Part shown: piece after piece, positions 19,976 to 34,047 of the stretch
How positions within the stretch are numbered: position 1 is the stretch's first letter
Layout: every line of letters starts with the position of its first letter
Assembly (NCBI RefSeq): GCF_964204645.1
Contig: NC_134034.1
Location: 312,001 to 372,000, forward strand
Reading direction: 5' to 3'
Length of the DNA stretch: 60,000 nucleotides
From: Tubulanus polymorphus
Lineage: Eukaryota > Nemertea > Palaeonemertea > Tubulaniformes > Tubulanidae
The notes under the pieces: generated by a model
The model's input: only the letters and a program-made list of their open reading frames with translations
Databases searched by the model: none
Told to the model about the DNA's origin: nothing
Translations under genes and position numbers: made by a program

Positions 19976-21290
19976 TTCCTGTCGTCTGAATTCTACAGCC
20001 AACCACAAGCTCAATACTACAATGACAAAATACAAAATATGAATAATGATATCATTTTTAAGACTCTTCTTCAAAATGAATTTCAATTATACCTGATTTT
20101 TAGTCGATTCAGACACATGAATCTTCGGTTTTTCACGAGGAAATTGATCTGCATCATCGGTATCGTTTCCATCTTGATATCTGGTATTGTGTGACGAATA
20201 ACTCAATACTAACTACAACAACAATGTACTAAATAAACTATGATTTTCATTCATAAGACTCTTCATAAAAACAAAATTCATCTAATTTCAATTTTACCTG
20301 ATTTATAGTCAATTCAGATTCATGACTCGGACCTTGAGGAATTTGCTCAATTCTTCCTGAACTCTGATGTTTTCCTTTCCTCTGGTTTTGAGCATCTCTT
20401 ACAACAACAGTCCACTAGCTACAACAAAAATACATAAAAGTAACCAGTCTCATTGAGTCGACTGTTCCAGCAAAGAAATTCATAAGTTCAATTTACCTGA
20501 TTTATAGTCAATTTAGACACACGACTTAGAAGAGAAATTGCTCAGAACTTCAGTAACTTTTCGTATCTTCTTGAACTTTCTGTTTGATGTGGAGATTCCC
20601 CAGAGTACTTCGATTTCTACATACAATCACTGAAATAAGTCCGGAATTGACGGGGAAATTGGTCAGCATCTCTGATCTCTGATCTTTTCCTGTCGTCTGA
20701 TATTCTACAGCCAACCACAAGCTCAATACTACAATGATAAAACACAAAATATGAATAATGATATCATTTTTGAGACTCTTCTTCAAAATAAATTTCAATC
20801 ATACCTGATTTATAGTCAATTCAGATTCATGACTCGGACCTTGAGGAATTTGCTCAACACTTCTCTGATGTTTTCCTTTCCTCTGGTTTTGATCGTCTCT
20901 AACAACAACAGTCCACTAGCTACAACAAAAGTACATAAAATAAACGTAACCATCTTCTTTAAGTCAACTGTTCCTGCAAAGAAGTTCATATCAAGTATAA
21001 TTTTACCTAATTCATAGTCAATTCAGACTCATGACACCTTAAATATTTCTCAACGACAACTGGAACAATCCTGGATGTTTCCTGTCGATCGTTTGGTATT
21101 TTGTACTTGCCGACCAAATCAATACACGCTACAACAGGGAAATATGAAATACATGTAATACTAACTTACCGTCCTAGTTGAGAACATTCTTATCTACATA
21201 GAAATTCATAGCAATTTATACTATACCTGATTTATAGTCTTTACTTAGTGAAATTTCTAAGAACCTCAGGAACTTTCAGTATCATCTTGA
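19976..21290. repeat. Diverged long tandem duplication
   Basis: Blocks at about 19975-20110 and 20685-20820 are near-identical (ACAGCCAACCACAAGCTCAA, AATATGAATAATGATATCAT). Shorter blocks ending in CTGATTTATAGTCAATTCAG recur near 20290, 20490 and 20810. No coding signal. Confidence 0.8.
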
Positions 21291-21301
21291 ACTTTCTGTT
21301 T

Positions 21302-21319
21302 GGGGGGGGGGGGGGGGGT
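21302..21319. repeat. G homopolymer tract
   Basis: A run of about 16 G bases. Its length is unreliable in most sequencing methods. Confidence 0.85.
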
Positions 21320-22199
21320 TGTGGCATGGAGATTCCTCAGTAGAGTACCTCAGATTTCTACTGACAACAGACACCAATCCAACACTTCTCTTTCTGGTAC
21401 TTTCATCTTTCTCTTTCCTCTCGTTTTACAAATTGATATTTAATTATTTGACATTTTTACCATCATAAAATTGATATTATGTTTTTCTTTACATCATCGT
21501 TATTAGAGATCTTACAAAGAATGATACAAATAATACGTTTCTTAATTTCAAACTCACAGCTGTTTGTAAATTATTTCCACACACAAAGATGGCATGCTGC
21601 ATGCTGATCAATTTGTTTACCATGCGCATGGACCCGCGGGTGTGCCAGTGCTGTTTAGTGCAATTGATGCATCGGTGCAAGTGCATAGTGAGACGTCAAG
21701 TGCAGAGTGAGACGCCAAGTGCAAAGTGAAACGACAAGTGCAAATTTGGACGTCAAGTGCAAAATGGGATGTCAAGTGTAAATTGAGATGTCAATTGTTT
21801 TCACCAGTGTTTACGATGATCAACCATCTTTCTGAAGATGTTTAAAGCAATTTGAATTCTAACAGTTTTTTACACTGTCGGCTCACAGATTTAGAAACTG
21901 GTTTACCTTATCGTTTAGACGCTGACAATTTTATCACTCCTTAAGTGGAGTAATATAATCAAGTCACTAACAATTCAGTTTTGTCAATTCAAGAAGGGAA
22001 AGGAGGGGAAGGCATTAAACCTCAATATCACCCCAGCCTTAAGTCACTTACAATTCAGTTTATGTCACAATTAACTTGACAATTCAAGAGGGGGAGGGAT
22101 CACTAAATTTCAATTTTATCACAACCAATTGTTTTGGCAGTACTTTACCGACAGTGTTTTGTAACACATAACTTTTATCAACCCCTTTTGAAGGAGGTC

Positions 22200-22540
22200 A
22201 TCAGTGTTGTAACGCACTGACAATTCTGTTCATTAGTCACGTTTCTACATGACAGTTGAAGCAGGAAGGAGGAGACTCCTGAACTCAATATCACCCCAAA
22301 ACAGAGTGTATCAATTAAGCAGCTGTATTAAAGGAGTTCATCAGTGTTGTAACGCACTGACAATTCTGTTTGTTTGTCATGTTCTACATGACAGTTGAAG
22401 AAGGAAGGAGGAGACTCCTGCACTCAATATCACCCCAAAACAGATTGTATCAATTAAGCAGCTGTATTAAAGGAGTTCATCAGTGTTGTAACGCACTGAC
22501 AATTCTGTTTGTTTGTCACGTTTCTATATGACAGTTAACA
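22200..22540. repeat. 153-bp satellite (B monomer), first block
   Basis: Three units of the B monomer, with GGTCATCAGTGTTGTAACGC and ACATGACAGTTGAAGAAGGA, opening the large satellite block that ends near 29785. Confidence 0.85.
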
Positions 22541-25500
22541 ACCTTCAGGTGCAAGGAACCAAAGTGAAGCAATCAAACAAAAGCATCTTTGAGTATAACA
22601 CTTTTAAAATGCGAAATGTGATAATAATTTGCTGATACAGTATACACAGAGAACCAACACCAGCATTATTTCAATGATTCAACCACCACAAAGCTATCGA
22701 TGGATAGCTGTTTTGAATATTTATACATTTAAAATGTAAAGTCGCAATAAGGACGATCAGGAAACATAATCAATCCCATTTCACCGACATATATTACAAT
22801 ATATACAATGTACCAACACCAGCGACATTTCAATGATTCAGCCACCACAAAGCTATCGATGGATAGCTGCTTTGAATATTTATACATTTAAAACGCTAAG
22901 TCGCAAAAAAGACAATCACAAAATATGATCAATCCCATTTCACCGACATATTACAATATATACAATTTACCAACACCAGCGACATTTCAAAGATTCAACC
23001 ACCACAAAGCTATCGATGGATAGCTGCTTTGAATATTTATACATTTAAAACGCTAAGTCGCAAAAAAGACAATCACAAAATATGATCAATCCCATTTCAC
23101 CGACATATTACAATATATACAATTTACCAACACCAGCGACATTTCAAAGATTCAGCCACCACAAAGCTATCGATGGATAGCTGTTTTGAATATTTATACA
23201 TTTAAAACGTTAAGTCGCAATAAGGATGCTCACGGAGCAAAACTTGCCAAAACTCAATATCACCCCATAACAGAGTGTATTAATTAACACGCAGCAGCAA
23301 GCAGCAGTATTTAAGGAGGTCATCAGTGTTGTACCACACTGAAAATTCAGTTTGTTTGTCACGTTTCTACATGACAGTTGAAGAAGGAAGGAGGAGACTC
23401 CTGCACTCAATATCACCCCAAAACAGAGCCAGCAGCAAGCAGCAGTATTTAAGGAGGATGATTCATGATGTTATAATGTTTAATGTAATAATTCTTATAG
23501 TAATAATGTTTAATGTAATAATTCAAGAAGTTCATGGAAGGTGGTAAGAATTAACACCCAGCAGCAAGCAGCAGTATCAAAGGAGGTCATCAGTGTTGTA
23601 ACACACTGACAATTCAGTTCCTTTGTCACGTTTCTACTGACAGTTGAAGAAGGAAGGAGAAGACTCCTGAACTCAATATCACCCCAAAACAGAGCCAGCA
23701 GCAAGCAGCAGTATTTAAGGAGAATGATTCATGATGTTATAATGTTTAATGTAATAATTCTTATTGTAATAATGTTTAATGTAATAATTCAAGAAGTTCA
23801 TGGAAGGTGGTAAGAATTAACACCCAGCAGCAAGCAGCAGTATTAAAGGAGGTCATCAGTGTTGTAACGCACTGACAATTCAGTTCCTTTGTCACGTTTC
23901 TACATGACAGTTGAAGAAGGAAGGAGACTCCTGAACTCAATATCACCCCAAAACAGAGCCAGCAGCAAGCAGCAGTATTTAAGGAGGATGATTCATGATG
24001 TTATAATGTTTAATGTAATAATTCTTATTGTAATAATGTTTAATGTAATAATTCAAGAAGTTCATGGAAGGTGGTAAGAATTAACACCCAGCAGCAAGCA
24101 GCAGCATTAAAGGAGGTCATCAGTGTTGTAACGCACTGACAATTCAGTTCCTTTGTCACGTTTCTACATGACAGTTGAAGAAGGAAGGAGGAGACTCCTG
24201 ACCTCAATATCACCCCAAAACAGAGTGTATCAATTAACACCCAGCAGCAAGCAGCAGTATTAAAGGAGGTCATCAGTCTTGTAACACACTGACAAATCAG
24301 TTTGTTTGTCACGTTTCTATATGACAGTTAACAACCTTCAGGTGCAAGGAACCAAAGTGAAGCAATCAAACAAAAGCATCTTTGAGTATAACACTTTTAA
24401 AATGCGAAATGTGATAATAATTTGCTGATACAGTATACACAGAGAACCAACACCAGCATTATTTCAATGATTCAACCACCACAAAGCTATCGATGGATAG
24501 CTGTTTTGAATATTTATACATTTAAAATGTAAAGTCGCAATAAGGACGATCAGGAAACATAATCAGTCCCAATTCACCGACATATATTACAATATATACA
24601 ATGTACCAACACCAGCGACATTTCAAAGATTCAACCACCACAAAGCTATCAATGGATAGCTGCTTTGAATATTTATACATTTAAAACGCTAAGTCGCAAA
24701 AAAGACGATCACAAAATATGATCAATCCCATTTCACCGACATATATTACAATATACACAATGTACCAACACCAGCGACATTTCAAAGATTCAACCACCAC
24801 AAAGCTATCGATGGATAGCTGTTTTGAATATTTATACATTTAAAACGTAAAGTCGCAATAAGGACAATCACAAAACATGATCAATCCCATTTCACCGACA
24901 TATATTACAATATATACAATGTACCAACACCAGCGACATTTCAAAGATTCAACCACCACAAAGCTATCGATGGATAGCTGCTTTGAATATTTATACATTT
25001 AAAACGTAAAGTCGCAAAAAAGACAATCACAAAATATGATCAATCCCATTTCACCGACATATTACAATATATACAATTTACCAACACCAGCGACATTTCA
25101 AAGATTCAACCACCACAAAGCTATCGATGGATAGCTGCTTTGAATATTTATACATTTAAAACGCTAAGTTGCAAAAAAGACAATCACAAAATATGATCAA
25201 TCCCATTTCACCGACATATTACAATATATACAATTTACCAACACCAGCGACATTTCAAAGATTCAACCACCACAAAGCTATCGATGGATAGCTGTTTTGA
25301 ATATTTATACATTTAAAACGTTAAGTCGCAATAAGGATGCTCACGGAGCAAAACTTGCCAAAACTCAATATCACCCCATAACAGAGTGTATTAATTAACA
25401 CGCAGCAGCAAGCAGCAGTATTTAAGGAGGTCATCAGTGTTGTACCACACTGAAAATTCAGTTTGTTTGTCACGTTTCTACATGACAGTTGAAGAAGGAA

Positions 25501-26165
25501 GGAGGAGACTCCTGCACTCAATATCACCCCAAAACAGAGCCAGCAGCAAGCAGCAGTATTTAAGGAGGATGATTCATGATGTTATAATGTTTAATGTAAT
25601 AATTCTTATTGTAATAATGTTTAATGTAATAATTCAAGAAGTTCATGGAAGGTGGTAAGAATTAACACCCAGCAGCAAGCAGCAGTATTAAAGGAGGTCA
25701 TCAGTGTTGTAACGCACTGACAATTCAGTTCCTTTGTCACGTTTCTACATGACAGTTGAAGAAGGAAGGAGACTCCTGAACTCAATATCACCCCAAAACA
25801 GAGCCAGCAGCAAGCAGCAGTATTTAAGGAGGATGATTCATGATGTTATAATGTTTAATGTAATAATTCTTATTGTAATAATGTTTAATGTAATAATTCA
25901 AGAAGTTCATGGAAGGTGGTAAGAATTAACACCCAGCAGCAAGCAGCAGCATTAAAGGAGGTCATCAGTGTTGTAACGCACTGACAATTCAGTTCCTTTG
26001 TCACGTTTCTACATGACAGTTGAAGAAGGAAGGAGGAGACTCCTGACCTCAATATCACCCCAAAACAGAGTGTATCAATTAACACCCAGCAGCAAGCAGC
26101 AGTATTAAAGGAGGTCATCAGTCTTGTAACACACTGACAAATCAGTTTGTTTGTCACGTTTCTAT
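22532..26165. repeat. Higher-order satellite, duplicated segment of about 2 kb
   Basis: A long segment is present twice. The block at 23210-23547 matches 25321-25658 (offset 2111) and 23889-24312 matches 25734-26157 (offset 1845). The 266-bp difference is one extra B+C unit in the first copy. Within each copy, A monomers (about 157 bp, CCACAAAGCTATCGATGGAT) come first, then B monomers (GTCACGTTTCTACATGACAG) and C monomers (TTTAATGTAATAATTCAAGA). Confidence 0.9.
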
Positions 26166-27500
26166 ATGACAGTTAACAACCTTCAGGTGCAAGGAACCAA
26201 AGTGAAGCAATCAAACAAAAGCATCTTTGAGTATAACACTTTTAAAATGCGAAATGTGATAATAATTTGCTGATACAGTATACACAGAGAACCAACACCA
26301 GCATTATTTCAATGATTCAACCACCACAAAGCTATCGATGGATAGCTGTTTTGAATATTTATACATTTAAAATGTAAAGTCGCAATAAGGACGATCAGGA
26401 AACATAATCAGTCCCAATTCACCGACATATATTACAATATATACAATGTACCAACACCAGCGACATTTCAAAGATTCAACCACCACAAAGCTATCAATGG
26501 ATAGCTGTTTTGAATATTTATACATTTAAAACGCTAAGTCGCAAAAAAGAGGATCACAAAATATGATCAACCCCATTTCACCGACATATATTACAATATA
26601 TACAATGTACCAACACCAGCGACATTTCAAAGATTCAACCACCACAAAGCTATCAATGGATAGCTGTTTTGAATATTTATACATTTAAAACGCTAAGTCG
26701 CAAAAAAGACGATCACAAAATATGATCAATCCCATTTCACCGACATATTACAATATATACAATGTACCAACACCAGCGACATTTCAAAGATTAAACCACC
26801 ACAAAGCTATCGATGGATAGCTGTTTTGAATATTCATATATTTAAAATGTTAAGTCGCAATAAGGACGATTAGGAAACATAATCATCCCAATTCACCGAC
26901 ATATATTACAATATATACACACAGAACCAACACCAGCGACATTTCAATGATTCAACCACCACAAAGCTATCGATGAATAGCTGCTTTGAATATTTATACA
27001 TTTAAAACGTAAAGTCGCAAAAAGGACAATCACAAAACATGATCAATCCCATTTCACCGACATATTACAATATATACAATGTACCAACACCAGCGACATT
27101 TCAAAGATTCAACCACCACAAAGCTATCGATGGATAGCTGCTTTGAATATTTATACATTTAAAACGTAAAGTCGCAATAAGGACAATCACAAAACATGAT
27201 CAACCCCATTTCACCGTTATATATTACAATATATACAATGTACCAACACCAGCGACATTTCAAAGATTCAACCACCACAAAGCTATCGATGGATAGCTGC
27301 TTTGAATATTTATACATTTAAAACGTAAAGTCGCAATAAGGACAATCACAAAACATGATCAATCCCATTTCACCGACATATATTACAATATATACAATGT
27401 ACCAACACCAGCGACATTTCAAAGATTCAACCACCACAAAGCTATCGATGGATAGCTGCTTTGAATATTTATACATTTAAAACGTAAAGTCGCAATAAGG
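26166..27500. repeat. A-monomer satellite array (about 157 bp)
   Basis: About eight to nine tandem units with CCAACACCAGCGACATTTCA, AAAGCTATCGATGGATAGCT and TTTATACATTTAAAACG. The imperfect palindrome AGCTATCGATGGATAGCT is in every unit. Confidence 0.9.
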
Positions 27501-29785
27501 ATGCTCAGGGAGCAAAACTCGCCAACACTCAATATCACCCCATAACAGAGTGTATTAATTAGCACGCAGCACCAAGCAGCAGTATTAAAGGTAGTCATCA
27601 GTGTTGTAACACACTGACAATTCAGTTTGTAAGTCACGTTTCTACATGACAGTTGAAGAAGGAAGGAGGAGACTCCTGCACTCAATATCACCCCTGAACA
27701 GAGTGTATTAATTAACACCCAGCAGCAAGCAGCAGTATTAAAGGAGGTCATCAATGTTGTAACGCACTGACAATTCAGTTTGTAAGTCACGTTTCTACAT
27801 GACACTTGAAGAAGGAAGGAGGAGACTCCTGCACTCAATATCACCCCTGAACAGAGTGTATCAATTAGCACCCAGCACCAAGCAGCAGTATTAAAGGAGG
27901 TCATCAGTGATGTAACACACTGACAATTCAGTTTGTAAGTCACGTTTCTACATGACAGTTGAAGAAGGAAGGAGGAGACTCCTGCACTCAATATCACCCC
28001 TGAACAGAGTGTATTTATTAACACCCAGCAGCAAGCAGCAGTATTAAAGGAGGTCATCAGTCTTGTTCCACACTGACAATTCAGTTTGCTTGTCACGTTT
28101 CTACATGACAGTTGAAGAAGGAAGGAGGAGACTCCTGCACTCAATATCACCCCTGAACAGAGTGTATTAATTAACACCCAGCAGCAAGCAGCAGTTTTTA
28201 AGGAGGTCATCAGTGTTGTAACGCACTGACAATTCAGTTTGTAAGTCACGTTTCTACATGACAGTTGAAGAAGGAAGGAGGAGACTCCTGCACTCAATAT
28301 CACCCCTGAACAGAGTGTATCAATTAACACCCAGCAGCAAGCAGCAGTATTAAAGGAGGTCATCAGTGTTGTAACACACTGACAATTCAGTTTGTAAGTC
28401 ACGTTTCTACATGACAGTTGAAGAAGGAAGGAGGAGACTCCTGCACTCAATATCACCCCTGAACAGAGTGTATTTATTAACACCCAGCAGCAAGCAGCAG
28501 TATTAAAGGAGGTCATCAGTCTTGTTCCACACTGACAATTCAGTTTGCTTGTCACGTTTCTACATGACAGTTGAAGAAGGAAGGAGGAGACTCCTGCACT
28601 CAATATCACCCCTGAACAGAGTGTATTAATTAACACCCAGCAGCAAGCAGCAGTATTAAAGGAGGCCATCAGTGTTGTAACGCACTGACAATTCAGTTCC
28701 TTTGTCACGTTTCTACATGACAGTTGAAGAAGGAAGGAGGAGACCCCTGAACTCAATATCACCCCAAAACAGAGCCAGCAGCAAGCAGCAGTATTCAAGG
28801 AGGATGATTCATGATGTTATAATGTTTAATGTAATAATTCTTATTGTAATAATATTTAATGTAATAATTCAAGAAGTTCATGGAAGGTGGTAAGAATTAA
28901 CACGCAGCAGCAAGCAGCAGTATTAAAGGAGGCCATCAGTGTTGTAACGCACTGACAATTCAGTTCCTTTGTCACGTTTCTACATGACAGTTGAAGAAGG
29001 AAGGAGGAGACCCCTGAACTCAATATCACCCCAAAACAGAGCCAGCAGCAAGCAGCAGTATTCAAGGAGGATGATTCATGATGTTATAATGTTTAATGTA
29101 ATAATTCTTATTGTAATAATGTTTAATGTAATAATTCAAGAAGTTCATGGAAGGTGGTAAGAATTAACACCCAGCAGCAAGCAGCAGTATTAAAGGAGGT
29201 CATCAGTGTTGTAACGCACTGACAATTCAGTTCCTTTGTCACGTTTCTACATGACAGTTGAAGAAGGAAGGAGACTCCTGAACTCAATATCACCCCAAAA
29301 CAGAGCCAGCAGCAAGCAGCAGTATTCAAGGAGGATGATTCATGATGTTATAATGTTTAATGTAATAATTCTTATTGTAATAATGTTTAATGTAATAATT
29401 CAAGAAGTTCATGGAAGGTGGTAAGAATTAACACCCAGCAGCAAGCAGCAGTATTAAAGGAGGACATCAGTGTTGTAACGCACTGATAATTCATTTTGTA
29501 AGTCACGTTTCTACATGACAGTTGAAGAAGGAAGGAGGAGACTCCTGCACTCAATATCACTCCAAAACAGAGTGTATTAATTAACACCCAGCAGCAAGCA
29601 GCAGTATTAAAGGAGGTCATCAGTGTTGTTACGCACTGACAATTCAGTATTTTGTCACGTTTCTACATGACAGTTGAAGAAGGAAGGAGGAGACTCCTGA
29701 ACTCAATATCACTCCAAAACAGAGTGTATTAATTAACACCCAGCACCAAGCAGCAGTATTAAAGGAGGTCATCAGTTATAAATTA
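27500..29785. repeat. B- and C-monomer satellite array (153-bp period)
   Basis: B units start 153 bp apart (TCTACATGAC at 27641, 27794, 27947, 28100). Because 153 is 3 x 51, the minus strand stays open for 459 codons (27419-28798), a Cys-rich 51-residue repeat. C units (TTAATGTAATAATTC) alternate with B units at 28750-29430. The frame has no natural start or domain, so I read it as satellite. Confidence 0.88.
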
Positions 29786-30895
29786 GCAGTGATTCACCCA
29801 CAGTGTTTTTGTAACACTTAACTTTCATCACCACCGATTGATTTAGCAGTAAATTACACAGTGTTTTGTAACACTTAACTTTCATCACCACCAGTAATTG
29901 ATCCATAGTTTGAAATTGCTCATTGATTGCAGCGCATTTCAAACTTTTCTATTGAGGAAACCACAGCAAAAAACTAAATGTATATAAAAAAGGAGTGTCT
30001 TATTTAATTTTTGATGAGAGAGGAGAGAGAGGAGAGGAGGCATGTACACCTAACACAACGTTTAAAACTCAATATCACAACCAAAACAGTTGAATGATAG
30101 CAAGCATCAGCAACATGAAGTTTTCAAATAAGGAAGTAATCCTTATTGTAAGTCACATCTATTTGACAATTCAAGAAGGCAAGGGAAGGAGAAGAGACTC
30201 CAAAACTCAATATCACCCCTAGAACAGAGTGGAATGAGCAACATGCAGTAGCAAACAACAGTATTTGCCGTAGTAGCAAACAACAGTATTTGCCGTTTTT
30301 AAAGGAGAAGAAAGGAGTATCTTCTGTATTTGATACTCGTTTGATGTCACAGCAAGGCCATTACCGGGAGTTATAGAGAACAAAAGGAGAAGCCATGCCA
30401 CCACAAGATTTTAATTGTCTATGATTTTGATATTGTATATAAAAATGGCACGATATATCACCTCGTAGCAGAGGAAGGAGGTAGAACAAACCACAAGATC
30501 AGTACATCTATCAATGTTTCATTATATGTATCATTGTTTCAAGACACCAACTTTCAGTGTTTTGTAACACTTAACTTTTATCACCACCAATTAATTTAGC
30601 AGTAATTCACATTTCGTGATGAGAGAGGAGAGAGAGGAGTCTTGTAGGAAATGTAGCGATACACCTATCAAAGCTTTTTTACAAATGCAAATCAGTTTAT
30701 TCTAGACTATGGACGTTTGTTGCTGGAGGAGACAAACTGTATTCCAAATTGAAACCCTTATCCCTTTTAGCTTTTTCTTAGAGAGATCGAACCCACAAAA
30801 CGTCTGGCAAAGGCTTCAAACATTTTCATAACTGTTCGTGTAGAACCAATGACAAAACAAGCACTTATCATCATCAAACAAAAGCTGAAAACTGC
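29785..30895. other. Non-coding spacer between satellite blocks
   Basis: No gene seen. Short repeats of CAGTGTTTTGTAACACTTAA occur near 29800, 29857 and 30557, with a diverged copy near 22150. Confidence 0.5.
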
Positions 30896-31920
30896 AACCA
30901 GTGAGGGGAAGTATGCACAATCAATGAGATGATTGTTCATAGCTGCAACCAATGGAGTGAACTGTGACCAGTGAGGGGAAGTATGCACAATCGATGAGAT
31001 GATTGTTCATAGCTGCAACCAATGGAGTGAACTGCAACCAGTGAGGGGAAGTATGCACAATCGATGAGATGATTGTTCATAGCTGCAACCAATGGAGTGA
31101 ACTGCAACCAGTGAGGGGAAGTATGCACAATCGATGAGATGATTGTTCATAGCTGCAACCAATGGAGTGAACTGCAACCAGTGAGGGGAAGTATGCACAA
31201 TCGATGAGATGATTGTTCATAGCTGCAACAAATCAAGTGAACTGCAACCAGTGAGGGGAAGTATGCACAATCGATGAGATGATTGTTCATAGCTGCAACC
31301 AATAGAGTGAACTGCAACCAGTGAGGGGGAGTATGCTCAATCAATGAGATGATTGTTCATAGCTGCAATCAATTGAGTGAACTGCAACCAGTGTCAGTGA
31401 GGGGAAAGTATGCACAATCAATGAGATGATTGTTCATAGCTGCAACCAATGGAGAGAACTGCAACCAGTGAGGGGAAATTACATTTCAAACCAGAGAGGG
31501 GAAATTAGCTCAATCATTGAGATGATTGTTCATAGCTGCAACCAATGAAGTTACAACCAGTGAGGGGAAAGTATGCACAATCAATGAGATGATTGTTCAT
31601 AGCTGCAACCAATCAAGTGACAACAAGTGAGGGGAAAGTATGTACAATCAATGAGATGATTGTTCGTAGCTGCAACCAATGAAGTGACAACCAGTAAGGG
31701 GGAGTATGAACAATCGATGAGATGATTGTTCATAGCTGCAACGAGTAGAGTGAACTGCAACCAGTGAGGGGAAATTATATTTCAAACCAGTGAGGGGAAA
31801 TTAGCTCAATCATTGAGATGATTGTTCATAGCTGCAACCGATGAAGTGACAACCAGTGAGGGGGAAGTATGCACAATCGATGAGATGATTTTTTTCATAA
31901 CTGCAACCAATGATGGTAAA
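30895..31920. repeat. 70-bp tandem repeat, about 14 copies
   Basis: Core GAGATGATTGTTCATAGCTG and CAACCAGTGAGGGGAAGTAT at 70-bp spacing, most regular at 30960-31300 and diverging to the right. Confidence 0.93.
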
Positions 31921-32299
31921 ACATATTGCAAACCAGTAATGGTAAAGTACACTCAATCATTTACAAACAAGTGATAGTTAAATACTCTTGCAAGCTAACA
32001 GATCAGAGATCACAGGAAGCAACGTCACTCCAATCCTTATTTCTTGACATATGATATAAAATGCTCTTCAGCCTGTGACAAAATGTCTTCGATGTAATAC
32101 GCTTATTACTATATGCTTAACTAGAATCTTCTTTCAAATATTAAAGGAGGAGGGACTTATCTAACGTAATGGTATCAATGCTACGAATGTATGAAAAAAG
32201 TGAAAAGTAATAGTTTGAAACCAAGATTGAATGCATTCATTCTGTTGTATTGAATAAAGTGAGATCCGATGAAAATTATGAAAAAAGAAAAAAACAAAC

Positions 32300-32468
32300 T
32301 ACTATCTACAAATTTACAATATCTACAAGAAAATTAAAAAGAGAAATAAAAACGACTATTTACAAATTTACAATATTTACAAAAGAAATAAAAACTACTA
32401 TTTACAAATTAACAATATTTACAAGAGAAATAAAAACTACTATTTACAAATTTACAATATTTACAAGA
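32300..32468. repeat. AT-rich tandem repeat of about 42 bp
   Basis: Four units of ACTATTTACAAATTTACAAT followed by ATTTACAAGAGAAATAAAA. Confidence 0.88.
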
Positions 32469-32765
32469 TAGAGAGAGAGCGAAAGAGAGAGAGAGGAGAG
32501 TGAGGAGAGAGAGAGGAGGGAGAGAGGAGGAAGGATGAAGGAGAGGGGTGAGAGGAAGAAAGGAGAGAGAGGAGAGAGTTAGTGGGTTAAAGAAAGAGGA
32601 AGAGAGAGTTAGTGGGTTAAAGAAAGAGGGAGAGAGTTAGTGGGTTAGAGAAAGAGGAAGAGAGTTAGTGGGTTAGAGAGAGAGAGGGAAAGGAAAGAGA
32701 GAGGGAAAGGATAGAGACAGAGAGGGAAAGGATAGAGACAGAGAGGGAAAGGATAGAGAAAGGTA
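32469..32765. repeat. Polypurine (GA-rich) tract
   Basis: Nearly 300 bases almost purely A and G on the plus strand, with AGAGAGTTAGTGGGTTA and GGGAAAGGATAGAGAC sub-repeats. Confidence 0.9.
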
Positions 32766-32789
32766 GAAAAGAAGGGATGATAAAAACGA

Positions 32790-33195
32790 TAAAACATATG
32801 ATAAAAACAATAAAACATATGGGTAAAAACGGTTAAAAAGAGGCAGTTTAACGTCATACCACAGGACAAATAGATAAAAATCACTGATAAAATGTAGGGA
32901 TAAAACGTATTGTTAAAAAGAGGCAGTTTAACGTCATACCACAGGACAAATAGATAAAAATCACTGATAAAATGTATGGATAAAACGTATTGTTAAAAAG
33001 AGGCAGTTTAACGTCGTACCACAGGACAAATAGATAAAAATCACTGATAAAATGTATGGATAAAACGTATTGTTAAAATGAGGCAGTTTAACGTCGTACT
33101 ACAGGACAAATAGATAAAAATCACTGATAAAATGTATGGATAAAACGTATTGTTAAAATGAGGCAGTTTAACGTCGTACTACAGGACAACTTGAA
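32790..33195. repeat. 80-bp tandem repeat, five copies
   Basis: AGGCAGTTTAACGTC occurs at 32841, 32921, 33001, 33081 and 33161, exactly 80 bp apart. Confidence 0.94.
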
Positions 33196-34045
33196 AATAG
33201 AGGTAAACTAGCAATACTACTTATATGTTACTAGGTATTTTAGACAATTCTATAAAATTCTATAATTATCTCAACCTCTGCACTACCAAATATCAATTCG
33301 ACAAAAAGTCATCTTTGAAAACGTTCGTAAGAAATAAAACAACAAAACATAACGTAGCATTGAATTAATATTAATGTTATCAGAAGCTGAAAATCTGAAA
33401 TCAACCATCAGCCATAAATGAGGAGGCGGGACTAATGCAATGAAATAATATCAATGCTCCAAACTTATAGGTTAAAATCTCGTTAAAACGATAGATGCAA
33501 CAAGTGATATCAGTATCAAACTAAGATTGAATGCATTCATTCTGTTGTTTTGAATATTAAAATTAATCAATAGAATTAAAAATATTAATTATCAATTAAA
33601 TCTATATCAAAATTTGCACTAAAAAAGATTTGATGTATAGATATTATGAAGTTGAGAAAATTAAAAATTTAAGATTATATTTGAAATGTTTAAATAATCA
33701 TTAAAATCTTAAGTTAAAAAGATATCTAAAAATATTTACAAGTAGAAATCAAAATCAATAAAAAAAATCTAAAAAGTAATATAATATATACAAATAAAAA
33801 GCTATTCATAAATTTACTACATGTACAAGTACGGATAAAATGTGTCGATCAATTTGATGAAATATTTTATATTATTTGTGAATCATAATCGGAACCCAAG
33901 TGATTTCAGAATGGAATAACTGGGCCAGGCCAATCACTCACTCGATGATCATCAATTACTGGTACTACACAACCACAGAAAGAGTGGTTTTTACCGCGCG
34001 GTATATTAGGCCAGGTGCACCTCCCAATAATAATGCCGCCATTAT
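33196..34045. other. AT-rich region, no gene recognised
   Basis: Low-complexity A/T-rich sequence with scattered stops and no splice-supported frame. Confidence 0.5.
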
Positions 34046-34047
34046 GT

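Noticed and set aside
27419-28798. 459-codon minus-strand frame as a Cys-rich membrane protein gene
   Set aside because: It lies wholly in a 153-bp satellite whose length keeps any frame open, and it has no convincing start or splice structure.
30895-31920. CRISPR-like array at the 70-bp repeats
   Set aside because: There are no unique spacers between short repeats; it is a contiguous tandem repeat in animal DNA.
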